From positions 1 through 64,000 of the forward strand of contig JADHVO010000008.1 in the NCBI GenBank assembly GCA_016783965.1: 64,000 nucleotides of DNA. The letters are read 5' to 3'. Each line of letters opens with the position of its first letter. The first letter of the stretch is position 1. This document shows positions 26,060 to 33,749 of this stretch, in pieces. The notes beneath the pieces are model-generated. The model was given only the letters and a program-made list of their open reading frames with translations. It was not told where the DNA came from and searched no databases. A program made the position numbers and the translations under genes. Source of the stretch: Alphaproteobacteria bacterium. Lineage in GTDB: Bacteria > Pseudomonadota > Alphaproteobacteria > Micropepsales > Micropepsaceae.

Positions 26060-26089
26060 GTGCCGCTCAGGCGCTGACGCCTCCGGCAC
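26060..26089. repeat. Nested inverted repeat between DUF3576 gene and leuS
   Basis: Outer arms GTGCCG and CGGCAC enclose a perfect inner hairpin AGGCG-CTGA-CGCCT. It lies 20 bases upstream of leuS in its leader and has no T run, so it is not a standard terminator. It could be a leader structure of leuS mRNA; I see no leucine-rich leader peptide or T-box. Confidence 0.4.
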
Positions 26090-26118
26090 GGATCAGGCTA
26101 CAGCGATTTGCTCGAAAG

Positions 26119-26559
26119 TTAGCTGCCGCCGCTCGCAAGTCGAAGCTCGCGAGCGCGCGTAAGGATCGCGTCCTCAAGCTTCAGCGACGTGTCATTGGCC
26201 ACCGGCGCATCCGCCCACACGCCCGTGGGGTCCTTGGTCTGGCGGAAGACCGCGACCTTGATGCCGTCGGCGCGCAGATTGCGGTCGAGGATGTAGACGG
26301 TGACCTTCATGCGCTCCGTCGGCGCCTGGGGCGCGGTGTACCAGTCGGTGATGACAACGCCCCCGAACGGATCGGCGCTGGCCAGCGGGATGAACGCCAG
26401 GGTGTCGAGCGTCGCGTGCCATAGATAGGAATTAACGCCCAGAGTGCGCGTACCGGAAATCGCGGTCGAGCCGCCGGCGGTCTCCGGCATCGAATTGTCC
26501 GAGCTACATCCGGCCAGGATCAGGGCCAGAGCAAACAAAGACAGCATACGCAGACGCAT
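26119..26559 (-). CDS. DUF3576 lipoprotein
   Basis: A 146-residue lipoprotein with lipobox LILAGC and a DUF3576 domain: NSYLWHATLDTLAFIPLASA, DPFGGVVITDWYTAP and KVTVYILDRNLRADGIKV. Homologues lie directly upstream of leuS in many alphaproteobacteria. Role unknown; an envelope function in the outer membrane is likely from the lipobox. 78 bases separate it from leuS. Confidence 0.88.
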   Translation of the reverse strand: MRLRMLSLFALALILAGCSSDNSMPETAGGSTAISGTRTLGVNSYLWHATLDTLAFIPLASADPFGGVVITDWYTAPQAPTERMKVTVYILDRNLRADGIKVAVFRQTKDPTGVWADAPVANDTSLKLEDAILTRARELRLASGGS

Positions 26560-26785
26560 TGGGCCGCTTTCGTTGTGTGACGCCTGGACGGCGCCGTTCG
26601 CGCGTCCCCCCTAAGGCTCGGCCTTATAGAGGCAGCCCAAAGACTACGCAACCGGATGGGCAACAGCACGGTTACCGGTGTTTCATTGGCGGTGTCGAAG
26701 GATAGGCGACGGGGCGGCGCTGCACGGTAACTGTGCTAAGGAGGCGCCCCGCGCCGGGTTTTGCACGATCGGGGTTTGAACAGGG

Positions 26786-27970
26786 ATGAGAGTTTGGCTT
26801 CTCGCGGGGTCCGCGTTTGCGCTTCTGGCAACCGGCTCGCCGGCGTTTGCGGCGTGGGACGACTGGAGCATTTCGCCACTTACCGGCGATGTGGGCGATT
26901 TTGCCTATTCGCTGGGCGGACAGGCGCACGGGACCGCGTTCGACGCCAACGAGCCGGGGCATTTCGACCTGCCCCATGCAACCGGCGCCGCGCAGATCAG
27001 CGCCAGCGTCCAGCGCGACTATGACAGCGGCCTGTCGCTGGCGCTGAAAGGCCAGTTTTCGATCTACCACGACCATCTGTCTGGCGATAACTACGGCAGC
27101 GCCTTCGTCGCCAAGGCGTATCTCCAGGCCCAGACCGGGCTGGGCCGCATCGACGTCGGGATGAACGACGGGGCCGGCTATGCGCTCGCAATCACCGGGC
27201 CGGCGGTGAACGGCGAGGTGGCCATCGACAATCCGAAGGCGACGCTCTTCATCGATCCGACGACGCACCGGTCCTTCCAGCGCATTTTCACGCTCAACAG
27301 CGCGGTCGAGTCGTCGCTCAACTACGCGAAGGTTTCGTACTACACGCCGCGGCTGTTCGGCGTGCAGCTCGCCATGTCGTTCACGCCGTCGGAAGGAAAG
27401 GAGTTTATCCCGTTCCTCAACAACGGTCCGACCGTGCCAAACCGGCAGAAATACATGTGGGAAGGCACGGCGAGCTACTCGGACACGTTCGGACCGGTGA
27501 CGGTGAGCGCTTATGGCGCGATCATTGTGGGCCATGGCGAGCACAAGACGCCAGGGCATGCGGGTCTGACGGATTGGGGGTTCGGTGCGCAGGCAGACTG
27601 GGAGATCGACGACGACTGGAAGCTGTCGGCGGGCGGCGCATATCGCGAGGCGAACACCTATACCTTCAACATCAACGACGCGCGGACGAGCGGCACCACC
27701 AACTCGATGCATCTGAGCACCGTGCTGTCCTATGGGCCGTGGTCGCTGGGCGGCGAACTGGGCAACGGTAACGCGGATGGATCGCTTGGGGATCCGACCA
27801 TCGGTGCGCACGCTTACACCGTGGATGCGGGCTACACGGTGAACTCGAATCTGCAATTCACCGCGGGCTGGCAGAAACTGCACTATGCGCGCAGTGCCGG
27901 GACGTTCTTCAACGGCGCACCAGCGATCAACATGGACGCGGTGTTCCTACACGCCGTGCTGAACATCTAA
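26786..27970 (+). CDS. Outer membrane porin
   Basis: A 394-residue porin with a signal peptide (cleavage after about residue 22, GSPAFA). The rest is a series of amphipathic beta strands with alternating aromatic residues, such as SLALKGQFSIYHDHLSGDNYG, SLNYAKVSYYTPRLFGVQLA and GYTVNSNLQFTAGWQKLHYA, as in Gram-negative porins of the general porin type. It should form a diffusion channel for small solutes. The upstream gap of 226 bases must contain its promoter. The final hydrophobic residue is isoleucine rather than the classical phenylalanine. Confidence 0.8.
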   Translation: MRVWLLAGSAFALLATGSPAFAAWDDWSISPLTGDVGDFAYSLGGQAHGTAFDANEPGHFDLPHATGAAQISASVQRDYDSGLSLALKGQFSIYHDHLSGDNYGSAFVAKAYLQAQTGLGRIDVGMNDGAGYALAITGPAVNGEVAIDNPKATLFIDPTTHRSFQRIFTLNSAVESSLNYAKVSYYTPRLFGVQLAMSFTPSEGKEFIPFLNNGPTVPNRQKYMWEGTASYSDTFGPVTVSAYGAIIVGHGEHKTPGHAGLTDWGFGAQADWEIDDDWKLSAGGAYREANTYTFNINDARTSGTTNSMHLSTVLSYGPWSLGGELGNGNADGSLGDPTIGAHAYTVDAGYTVNSNLQFTAGWQKLHYARSAGTFFNGAPAINMDAVFLHAVLNI

Positions 27971-28546
27971 GGCACCAATTGCAGCGATCCCCATGAAGCC
28001 ATGCAGCAGGCGCGCATTGGCCGGTGTGATGCCGCCGAGCGCGTAAACGGGTCTGCGACCTTGAAGTGCGACGGCATTTGCGCGTGCGGGGCCAAGCGCC
28101 TGCGCGCCGGGATGCGATCCCGTCGGAAAAATCGGTGACAGAAAGAGGGCGTCAAACGGTCCGTCGGGCAGCCTGCGATGGGCGGCAGCGGTGATGAGCC
28201 AACGGGGATGCAATGCCCGGATGTGCGCTGCATGATGTGCATTTGCTTCGGAGAGATGGATGCCGTCGGCGTCGATCCGGGCAGCGAGTGCCGCGTCGTT
28301 TGCGATCAGGAGCAGATGCGGCAGCGCCCGCAACGCGGCCGCAAGTTGCGCCCGGCGCGCGGCGTCGCGGGAGCGCAGCACGATCAGCGAACCGCGCGGC
28401 AAGGCTTGTGCTGCCGGAAGCGGATCGGGAAGTCGTTGGTCGTCGGTCATCAGGACCAGCGGCGGCAGCATCCCAGCTTTTCGATGACGCGCGTTGAGGC
28501 GGGCCGCGGCGCTTGCTAATTGTCGGCGCGAAAGAGCGGACGCCAT
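27947..28546 (-). CDS. Thiamine-phosphate-synthase-like protein
   Basis: A protein of about 199 residues with the TIM-barrel pattern of ThiE/TenI: MTDDQRLPDP, then ADGIHLSEANAHHA, HPRWLITAAAH, FDALFLSPIFPTGSHPG and PVYALGGITPANARLL. ThiE joins HMP-PP and THZ-P to thiamine phosphate; TenI relatives are aromatases. The conserved residues are looser than in ThiE, so this could be the TenI type or a paralogue. Its start at 28546 overlaps the divergent yggS start within one CATG; an ATG at 28561 is an alternative. It converges on the porin gene with a 24-base overlap. Confidence 0.72.
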   Translation of the reverse strand: MASALSRRQLASAAARLNARHRKAGMLPPLVLMTDDQRLPDPLPAAQALPRGSLIVLRSRDAARRAQLAAALRALPHLLLIANDAALAARIDADGIHLSEANAHHAAHIRALHPRWLITAAAHRRLPDGPFDALFLSPIFPTGSHPGAQALGPARANAVALQGRRPVYALGGITPANARLLHGFMGIAAIGALDVQHGV

Positions 28547-29219
28547 GTCGGCTGAAACCATCAACGAGAATCTCTCCGCCATTGTCGCGCGCATCGACGC
28601 GGCGCGGAAGGTGGCGATCAGGCCGGCGGCATTCACCACGCTGGTCGCGGTGACCAAAACCCATGGCCGGGACGTGATCGAGCCCGCGCTGATCGCCGGG
28701 CACCGCGTGTTCGGCGAGAACCGGGTGCAGGAGGCGCAAGGCAAGTGGCCGGCGCTGCGCAGGGTCTATGACGACATCGAGTTGCACCTGATCGGGCCGC
28801 TGCAATCCAACAAGGCGAAGGAGGCGGTAGGGCTGTTCGACGCAATCCACACGCTGGACCGCGCCAAACTGGCGGATGTGCTGCGCGGCGAAATGGACAA
28901 GCAGGGCAGAAATCCGTTCCTGTTCATCCAGGTCAACACGGGCGAGGAGCCGCAGAAGGCAGGCGTGCCGCCGCGCGAGGCGGATCAACTAATTGGGTAT
29001 GCCCGCAAGCTGGGACTGCCACTGAAGGGGCTGATGTGCATTCCGCCGGCGGACGAGGCGCCGGCGCCGCATTTCGCGCTGTTGCAGAAGATCGCGGCGG
29101 AGCACGACCTGCCGCTGCTGAGCATGGGCATGTCGGACGACTTCGAGACTGCGATCCGCTTCGGCGCGACGCATGTGCGCGTGGGTTCGGCGATCTTCGG
29201 CGAGAGAACGAACCCTTGA
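28545..29219 (+). CDS. yggS: Pyridoxal phosphate homeostasis protein (YggS family)
   Basis: A 224-residue PLP-binding TIM-barrel protein without known catalytic activity that buffers vitamin B6. Signature parts are TTLVAVTKTHG with the PLP-binding lysine, GHRVFGENRVQEAQGKW, LHLIGPLQSNKAKEAV, LFIQVNTGEEPQKAG and LSMGMSDDFETAIRFGATHVRVG. The ATG at 28545 gives the standard start; it is divergent from the ThiE-like gene. Confidence 0.95.
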   Translation: MSAETINENLSAIVARIDAARKVAIRPAAFTTLVAVTKTHGRDVIEPALIAGHRVFGENRVQEAQGKWPALRRVYDDIELHLIGPLQSNKAKEAVGLFDAIHTLDRAKLADVLRGEMDKQGRNPFLFIQVNTGEEPQKAGVPPREADQLIGYARKLGLPLKGLMCIPPADEAPAPHFALLQKIAAEHDLPLLSMGMSDDFETAIRFGATHVRVGSAIFGERTNP

Positions 29220-29242
29220 TGGGCGCGCATCTGACGATGCGC

Positions 29243-29749
29243 TTATGGGCGAATGGTAATCGTATCACCTGGCGCGAGATAACCGAGCAGTTCGACCAGG
29301 TCACATTCGGCCAGTGCAATGCAGCCTTCGGTGGGGCCGTAGTCGGGACGGGCGATGTGCAGGAAGATGGCGCTACCCTTTCCCGCCACCACGGGATCGT
29401 CATTGAAGCCAAGCTCGACCGCGATGTCGTAGAGGTGGTCGCTGCGATACAGCGTTTCGGTGCTTGCGCCATAGGGGGTGCGAACCCAGCGGTTGTAGCG
29501 GGGGTCGCTCGGGGCATCGCACCACGCGTCGCCCTTGATGATCGGCCACAGCTTGAGCCTGGTACGGGGTGCGAGCACACGGTCGCCGCGGAACATCACC
29601 TTGCGAAAGGGCCATGTACCGATGGGTGTGAGCCCATCGCCTTCACGCGCCTTGATACCGATGCCGGAGCGGCCAATGGCGGCGCGGCGCGGGCCACAGC
29701 CGAAATCGAGCAGCGCTTCACGGCCGTTGGCCGTGACGATGACGTTCAT
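29243..29749 (-). CDS. L,D-transpeptidase (YkuD domain)
   Basis: A 168-residue YkuD-domain protein. The catalytic motif is HIARPDYGPTEGCIAL with H131 and C143, matching the H-x(n)-S/T-x-G-C pattern of L,D-transpeptidases that cross-link or anchor proteins to peptidoglycan. No clear signal peptide is visible; the protein begins MNVIVTANGREALLDFGCGP, as in the cytoplasm-type or non-classically exported members. Its ATG overlaps the stop of the upstream unknown gene as ATGA, so the two are coupled. Confidence 0.88.
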   Translation of the reverse strand: MNVIVTANGREALLDFGCGPRRAAIGRSGIGIKAREGDGLTPIGTWPFRKVMFRGDRVLAPRTRLKLWPIIKGDAWCDAPSDPRYNRWVRTPYGASTETLYRSDHLYDIAVELGFNDDPVVAGKGSAIFLHIARPDYGPTEGCIALAECDLVELLGYLAPGDTITIRP

Positions 29750-30456
29750 CAGTGGAGGGTAGCGCGGAGAGCGGGAATTTGCGCGCCCACATTACGCGTG
29801 TGTACCAAGGCGGCGCGCTGGTAGGCGCTGGAACCTCGCAGCGTGGCGTCGGCGGTGGTGCCGACCTGGCGCAACGCGCTGAACAGCATGTCCTGGCCGG
29901 GGACCACCAGCGTCTCGAGCGAGGCGTCGGCAACGACCGCGGGGGCGCTCAGCGCCGGCGCGTCGGATGCGACCGGGGTCGCGGTCGTGTCAATCGGCGC
30001 ATTGCTCGCGACCGCAGTACCGGACGCCACGGCCGGCGAAGAGGAGAAGAAGTTCTCGATGCGATCGAGCAGCGAAGGTTCATTATTGGACGCGACGGCT
30101 GTGGTCGCCGGAGCTGCGTCCGACGAGCCGCGATCGAACAGATTCATGGCGGTGTCGTAGACGGTATCGCCGAAGCTCTTGCCGGTGATCTTTTCGAAGA
30201 TGGTATCCGCAACCGAACCTGCGAAGCCTTCGAGGCCGCCATACAGCGTGTCGCCTGCAATCTTCGGAACCGTGTTGATCGTGTCGCCGGTGATGTGGCG
30301 GTAGAGCGTGCCGACGATCGGGATATGCTGGAGCGGATTGACCATGTCGATCAGGTCCTTGAACGAAAACCCGACATCGGAGTCATCCTGAGCGGCGGCG
30401 GTGGCAGCCGGGAGGGCCTGGATCGGCGTAACGGTAACAGGCGTCATCGCACTCAT
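29749..30456 (-). CDS. Unknown protein coupled to an L,D-transpeptidase
   Basis: A 235-residue protein that I do not recognise. Residues 25-105 look conserved and structured (FSFKDLIDMVNPLQHIPIVG, LYRHITGDTINTVPKIAGDT, TIFEKITGKSFGDTVYD), with glycines and small residues around amphipathic helices. Residues 110-185 are a low-complexity Ala/Ser/Val/Thr linker with repeated VASN or VASD words. No signal peptide or clear membrane helix. ATGA overlap with the transpeptidase gene suggests a joint role in the envelope; that is inference. Confidence 0.7.
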   Translation of the reverse strand: MSAMTPVTVTPIQALPAATAAAQDDSDVGFSFKDLIDMVNPLQHIPIVGTLYRHITGDTINTVPKIAGDTLYGGLEGFAGSVADTIFEKITGKSFGDTVYDTAMNLFDRGSSDAAPATTAVASNNEPSLLDRIENFFSSSPAVASGTAVASNAPIDTTATPVASDAPALSAPAVVADASLETLVVPGQDMLFSALRQVGTTADATLRGSSAYQRAALVHTRNVGAQIPALRATLH

Positions 30457-30575
30457 GCCTTCTTTGGAGCAGGACCCGTGCCAATCCTAAGCGCATGGAA
30501 TCGTTGAACTTCGTTGAGAGGAGGCGGCAAGTCTTGCCGACGGAACCCGACGCTTAAGGCGATCTACTCAGGCAT

Positions 30576-31655
30576 TCAGAACAAGTGCCCCGCCTTGGCG
30601 GCCTTGGTCTGGAGATAGGCACGGTTGTGCTCGTTGTCGGGGAAGGCATGCCTGACACGGGCGACGACCGGGATGCCCGCGGCCTTCAGCGCGGCGACCT
30701 TGTCAGGATTGTTGGTCATCAGGCGGACCGATTTGTAGCCCAGCAGTTCGAGCATGCGGGCGGCGATGCCGTATTGGCGCTCGTCGGACTGAAAGCCGAG
30801 ACGTTCATTGGCGTCGATCGTGTCGTAGCCCTGATCCTGGAGGCGGTAAGCGCGCAGCTTGTTGATCAGGCCGATCCCACGCCCCTCCTGCGCGAGGTAG
30901 AGCAGGATGCCGCCGCCAGCCTTCTCGATCGCGGCGATGGCGCCGCGCAACTGGTCGCCGCAATCGCATTTGAGCGAGCCGAGCAGGTCGCCGGTGAAGC
31001 ACTCTGAATGCAGGCGTGTCAGCACCGGCTTCGCGGTGGGCGGCGCGTTGATGACGATGGCGTAGTGTTCAGGCCCGCCGTCGGCCGGGCGGAAGGAAAC
31101 AAGCTCGGTCTTCTCCGCACCCTCGAGCGGCACGCGGGCGCGCGCGACCAGCTTCAACGTGCGCACGATCTCATCGTCATAGGCAAGGATGTCGGCGGCG
31201 GCGAGCGTGGCGGCCGGGGCGATGTCCGTGCGGGCAATGACCGCCGCCGGCAATAGCCCCGCGAGTTTCGCAAGCTTCACGGACGCGGCATGGGACGCCG
31301 GCAGTGCTTCACGCAGCGTGTCGAATGGGCCCTTGATCGGATAGAGGAGATCGTCGGTCGGGTCGGCGACGGCGACAAGTTCATCCAATGACAGGTCGGG
31401 CCGCACGGCGATGGTGACGATATCGGGGGTGTAGAGTCTGATTTTCAGCGTGCGTGCGCGTTCATGCGTCAGTACCAGGCGCGGCTTGCGCAACGCCTTC
31501 CAGGTCGCGGACGGCAATGTCTCGACGGCGAAGGCGTGCGCGGTTCCGCCGCCCGCCTTGATGGCGACGGGAAGACCACGCCGGAACGCGTCCACCGCAC
31601 GGATAACACGGTCGACGATGGTGGCGCCGGTCTTGGCTGTACGCTGGCCTTTCAT
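30576..31655 (-). CDS. ribA: GTP cyclohydrolase II
   Basis: A 359-residue protein. The C-terminal half is GTP cyclohydrolase II, the first step of riboflavin synthesis: zinc cysteines in HSECFTGDLLGSLKCDCGDQ, LLYLAQEGRGIGLINKLRAY and VRLMTNNPDKVAALKAAGI. The N-terminal ~160 residues resemble a worn DHBP-synthase-like domain without its acidic active site, a form common in alphaproteobacteria. The start at 31655 (MKGQRTAKTG) was chosen because the longer open frame upstream overlaps the divergent response regulator and is not RibA-like. Confidence 0.92.
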   Translation of the reverse strand: MKGQRTAKTGATIVDRVIRAVDAFRRGLPVAIKAGGGTAHAFAVETLPSATWKALRKPRLVLTHERARTLKIRLYTPDIVTIAVRPDLSLDELVAVADPTDDLLYPIKGPFDTLREALPASHAASVKLAKLAGLLPAAVIARTDIAPAATLAAADILAYDDEIVRTLKLVARARVPLEGAEKTELVSFRPADGGPEHYAIVINAPPTAKPVLTRLHSECFTGDLLGSLKCDCGDQLRGAIAAIEKAGGGILLYLAQEGRGIGLINKLRAYRLQDQGYDTIDANERLGFQSDERQYGIAARMLELLGYKSVRLMTNNPDKVAALKAAGIPVVARVRHAFPDNEHNRAYLQTKAAKAGHLF

Positions 31656-31733
31656 CGCCAAACTGCATACACCGCAGGCGGTTTTCGGGGTAGGCTCGGC
31701 ACCGCCCTTTGATTTGACCGGACGTAAGCCCGC

Positions 31734-32417
31734 ATGCCCAGCGCCAAGCGCGTTCTTCTCGTCGATGACGACATCATGCTGCGCCAGTCGCTCGCCGAGC
31801 AGCTGGCGGCCGAGGGCGCGTTTGCGATCAGCGAAGCCGGCACCGTTGCGGAAGCGCGCGAGAAGGCGAAGGAAGGGCTCTACGAGTTCATGGTCCTCGA
31901 CGTCAGCCTGCCCGACGGTGATGGGCGGCAGCTTTGCCGTTCGCTCCGCGACAGCGGCGTCACTGCGCCGATCATCCTGCTCACCGCCGCAGACACGGAC
32001 ACCGACACGATCGAGGGGCTCAAGTCGGGCGCCAACGACTACGTCACCAAGCCGTTCCGCTTTGCGGTGCTCATGGCGCGTGTGCATGCGCATCTGCGCA
32101 GCCACGGCCAGAGCGAGGAGGCGGTCTATCGTATCGGCCCCTACACCTTCCGGCCCAGCGCCAAGGTTTTGCTGGACGCCCACGACAAGAAGATCCGGCT
32201 GACCGAGAAGGAGACCAACATCCTCAAATTCCTCTATCGGTCAGGCGAGACGGTGCCGCGGGAGACCCTGCTGCACGAGGTTTGGGGGTACAATCCGGCG
32301 GTCACGACCCACACGCTCGAGACCCACATCTACCGGCTCCGGCAGAAAATCGAGACGAATCCCGGCCAAGCCCGCATCCTGATCACGGAGAGTGGCGGCT
32401 ACCGTCTGATGCCGTGA
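31734..32417 (+). CDS. OmpR-family response regulator
   Basis: A 227-residue two-component regulator: receiver domain (residues 5-120) with acidic pocket VDDDIML, phosphorylation site D56 in FMVLDVSLPDGDG and the switch lysine in DYVTKPFRFAV, then an OmpR/PhoB winged-helix domain (about 130-225) with LTEKETNILKFLYRSGETVP and THTLETHIYRLRQKIE. No histidine kinase lies beside it, so its partner is elsewhere. The target genes cannot be told; the DUF2807 gene follows in the same direction after 154 bases. Confidence 0.95.
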   Translation: MPSAKRVLLVDDDIMLRQSLAEQLAAEGAFAISEAGTVAEAREKAKEGLYEFMVLDVSLPDGDGRQLCRSLRDSGVTAPIILLTAADTDTDTIEGLKSGANDYVTKPFRFAVLMARVHAHLRSHGQSEEAVYRIGPYTFRPSAKVLLDAHDKKIRLTEKETNILKFLYRSGETVPRETLLHEVWGYNPAVTTHTLETHIYRLRQKIETNPGQARILITESGGYRLMP

Positions 32418-32494
32418 GGCGGTGGAAGCCGTTGTTTCGGCTAGGATCTCCGCTAGTTTGTTCCCCTTCCGTCCGCGCAGGTCTGATCCTCAAA

Positions 32495-32514
32495 ATTAGT
32501 GTTCGTGCACTAAT
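32495..32514. promoter_or_regulatory. TetR-type operator in the promoter of the DUF2807 gene
   Basis: Perfect seven-base arms ATTAGTG and CACTAAT around six bases. TTAGTG...CACTAA dyads are typical of TetR/AcrR-family operators. A -10-like TAATAAT begins inside the right arm (32511-32517), so a bound repressor would block RNA polymerase. The start codon follows 58 bases later. No TetR-family gene is in the window. Confidence 0.6.
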
Positions 32515-32571
32515 AATAGGGACACACTATGTGGAAGTTGCGATTAGGACGGGCGCCGGGAGGCGGTGAGC

Positions 32572-33699
32572 ATGCGTAGCAAGAGTTCCATGATGATCGG
32601 CGCGGCGGTGGCCTCGATGCTGATCATTCCGGCCGCGGCTGGCGACAACGGCTGGGTCGTGTGGCCTGCGCGGACGGTGCCGGGCACCAATTCGCTGCGC
32701 ATCGAGCACGTGGTCGGCAATGTGCGGGTGGCCGTCGCCGACGGCCCGATGAAGGTCGAGGCGTCCGGGCAGCGTGACATGATGTCCGGCCTGTCGGTCA
32801 AGCCGGACGGCGGCGTGCTGCGCATTTCAGGCAGCGACATGTCGGACGTGTACGTCTGGGACTGGAAGCACTGGTTCGACTTCAGCCACATCCACGAACA
32901 TGGCGACAAGGAAGGCAAGTTGTACATCAAGGTGACCGTGCCGAAGGGCGCCTCTGTGGCGATCGACAATCTCGTCGGCGACGCGAACGTCGGCGACACC
33001 TACGGCCCACTGAGGATGGAGACGACGGCGGGCGACGCGACCGTCGGCAAGGTCACCGAGGCGAAGATCACCCTCGCCGGTTCTGGCAAGACCTCGGTCA
33101 ACGAAGTGATGGGCGAGCTGCGCATTGAGATCGACGGGTCGGGTCGCGTCACGGTCAACAAAACCGCTTCCGTGCGCGCCGAAATAAACGGGTCTGGTGA
33201 CACTCAGATTGGAACGGTCATGGGCGGCGCAAATGTCGATATCAATGGCTCGGGTGACTTCAGTGCAAAGTCGGTGCATGGACCGCTGCGCGTAAGCATC
33301 GCCGGCTCGGGCAACGTGAAGATCGCGGATGGTTTCGCCGACCCGCTGCGCGTCGACATTATCGGCGCAGGCGATCTCTTCTTCGGCGGCACGGCAAACA
33401 ACCCGACCATCACTGCGATGGGCTCCGGGAATGTCCACATCAAGAGCTATACCGGCAAGCTGCGTAATGACGGCATGGCCGACGTGATCATCGGTGACCG
33501 GGTCTATCCGGCGAACGGCATGGTGCCTCCCGTGCCGCCAATCCCGCCGGTGAACGTGCACGTGCCTGAGATGAACATCCACGTGCCGGCGGTGAACATC
33601 CATATTCCGCCGGCGCCGCCCGCTCCTCCGGCGCCGCCAGCGCCGCCGGCCCCGCACTATCATCATCACAGCGATGATGACGACGACGGCGACAACTAG
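32572..33699 (+). CDS. Secreted DUF2807 beta-helix protein with Pro-rich and His/Asp tail
   Basis: A 375-residue envelope protein with a signal peptide (residues 1-23) and a repetitive DUF2807 region (about 40-295), seen as repeated GSG words in short beta strands (AGSGKTSVNEV, DGSGRVTVNK, NGSGDTQIG, NGSGDFSAKS, AGSGNVKIAD, GSGNVHIKS), a right-handed beta-helix pattern. It ends in an unusual tail: VNVHVPEMNIHVPAVNIHIP, then PPAP repeats, then HYHHHSDDDDDGDN. The His and Asp residues could bind metal. ATG 32572 has GGAGG eight bases upstream. A TetR-type operator lies in its promoter. Confidence 0.82.
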   Translation: MRSKSSMMIGAAVASMLIIPAAAGDNGWVVWPARTVPGTNSLRIEHVVGNVRVAVADGPMKVEASGQRDMMSGLSVKPDGGVLRISGSDMSDVYVWDWKHWFDFSHIHEHGDKEGKLYIKVTVPKGASVAIDNLVGDANVGDTYGPLRMETTAGDATVGKVTEAKITLAGSGKTSVNEVMGELRIEIDGSGRVTVNKTASVRAEINGSGDTQIGTVMGGANVDINGSGDFSAKSVHGPLRVSIAGSGNVKIADGFADPLRVDIIGAGDLFFGGTANNPTITAMGSGNVHIKSYTGKLRNDGMADVIIGDRVYPANGMVPPVPPIPPVNVHVPEMNIHVPAVNIHIPPAPPAPPAPPAPPAPHYHHHSDDDDDGDN

Positions 33700-33715
33700 A
33701 ATCGGGAAGCGCCGT

Positions 33716-33749
33716 GCGAAACGGCCGGCAACAATGCCGGCCGTTTCGC
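33716..33749. terminator. Bidirectional terminator
   Basis: Perfect 14-base stem (GCGAAACGGCCGGC with GCCGGCCGTTTCGC) and a six-base loop between the convergent DUF2807 gene and the MacB-type permease gene. It directly touches the permease stop codon. Flanking T runs are weak on both sides, but the stem is very strong. Confidence 0.75.

Noticed and set aside
23449-26424. A very long open frame on the plus strand opposite leuS
   Set aside because: It is an antisense shadow of leuS in GC-rich DNA, with arginine-rich low-complexity composition and no recognisable domain.
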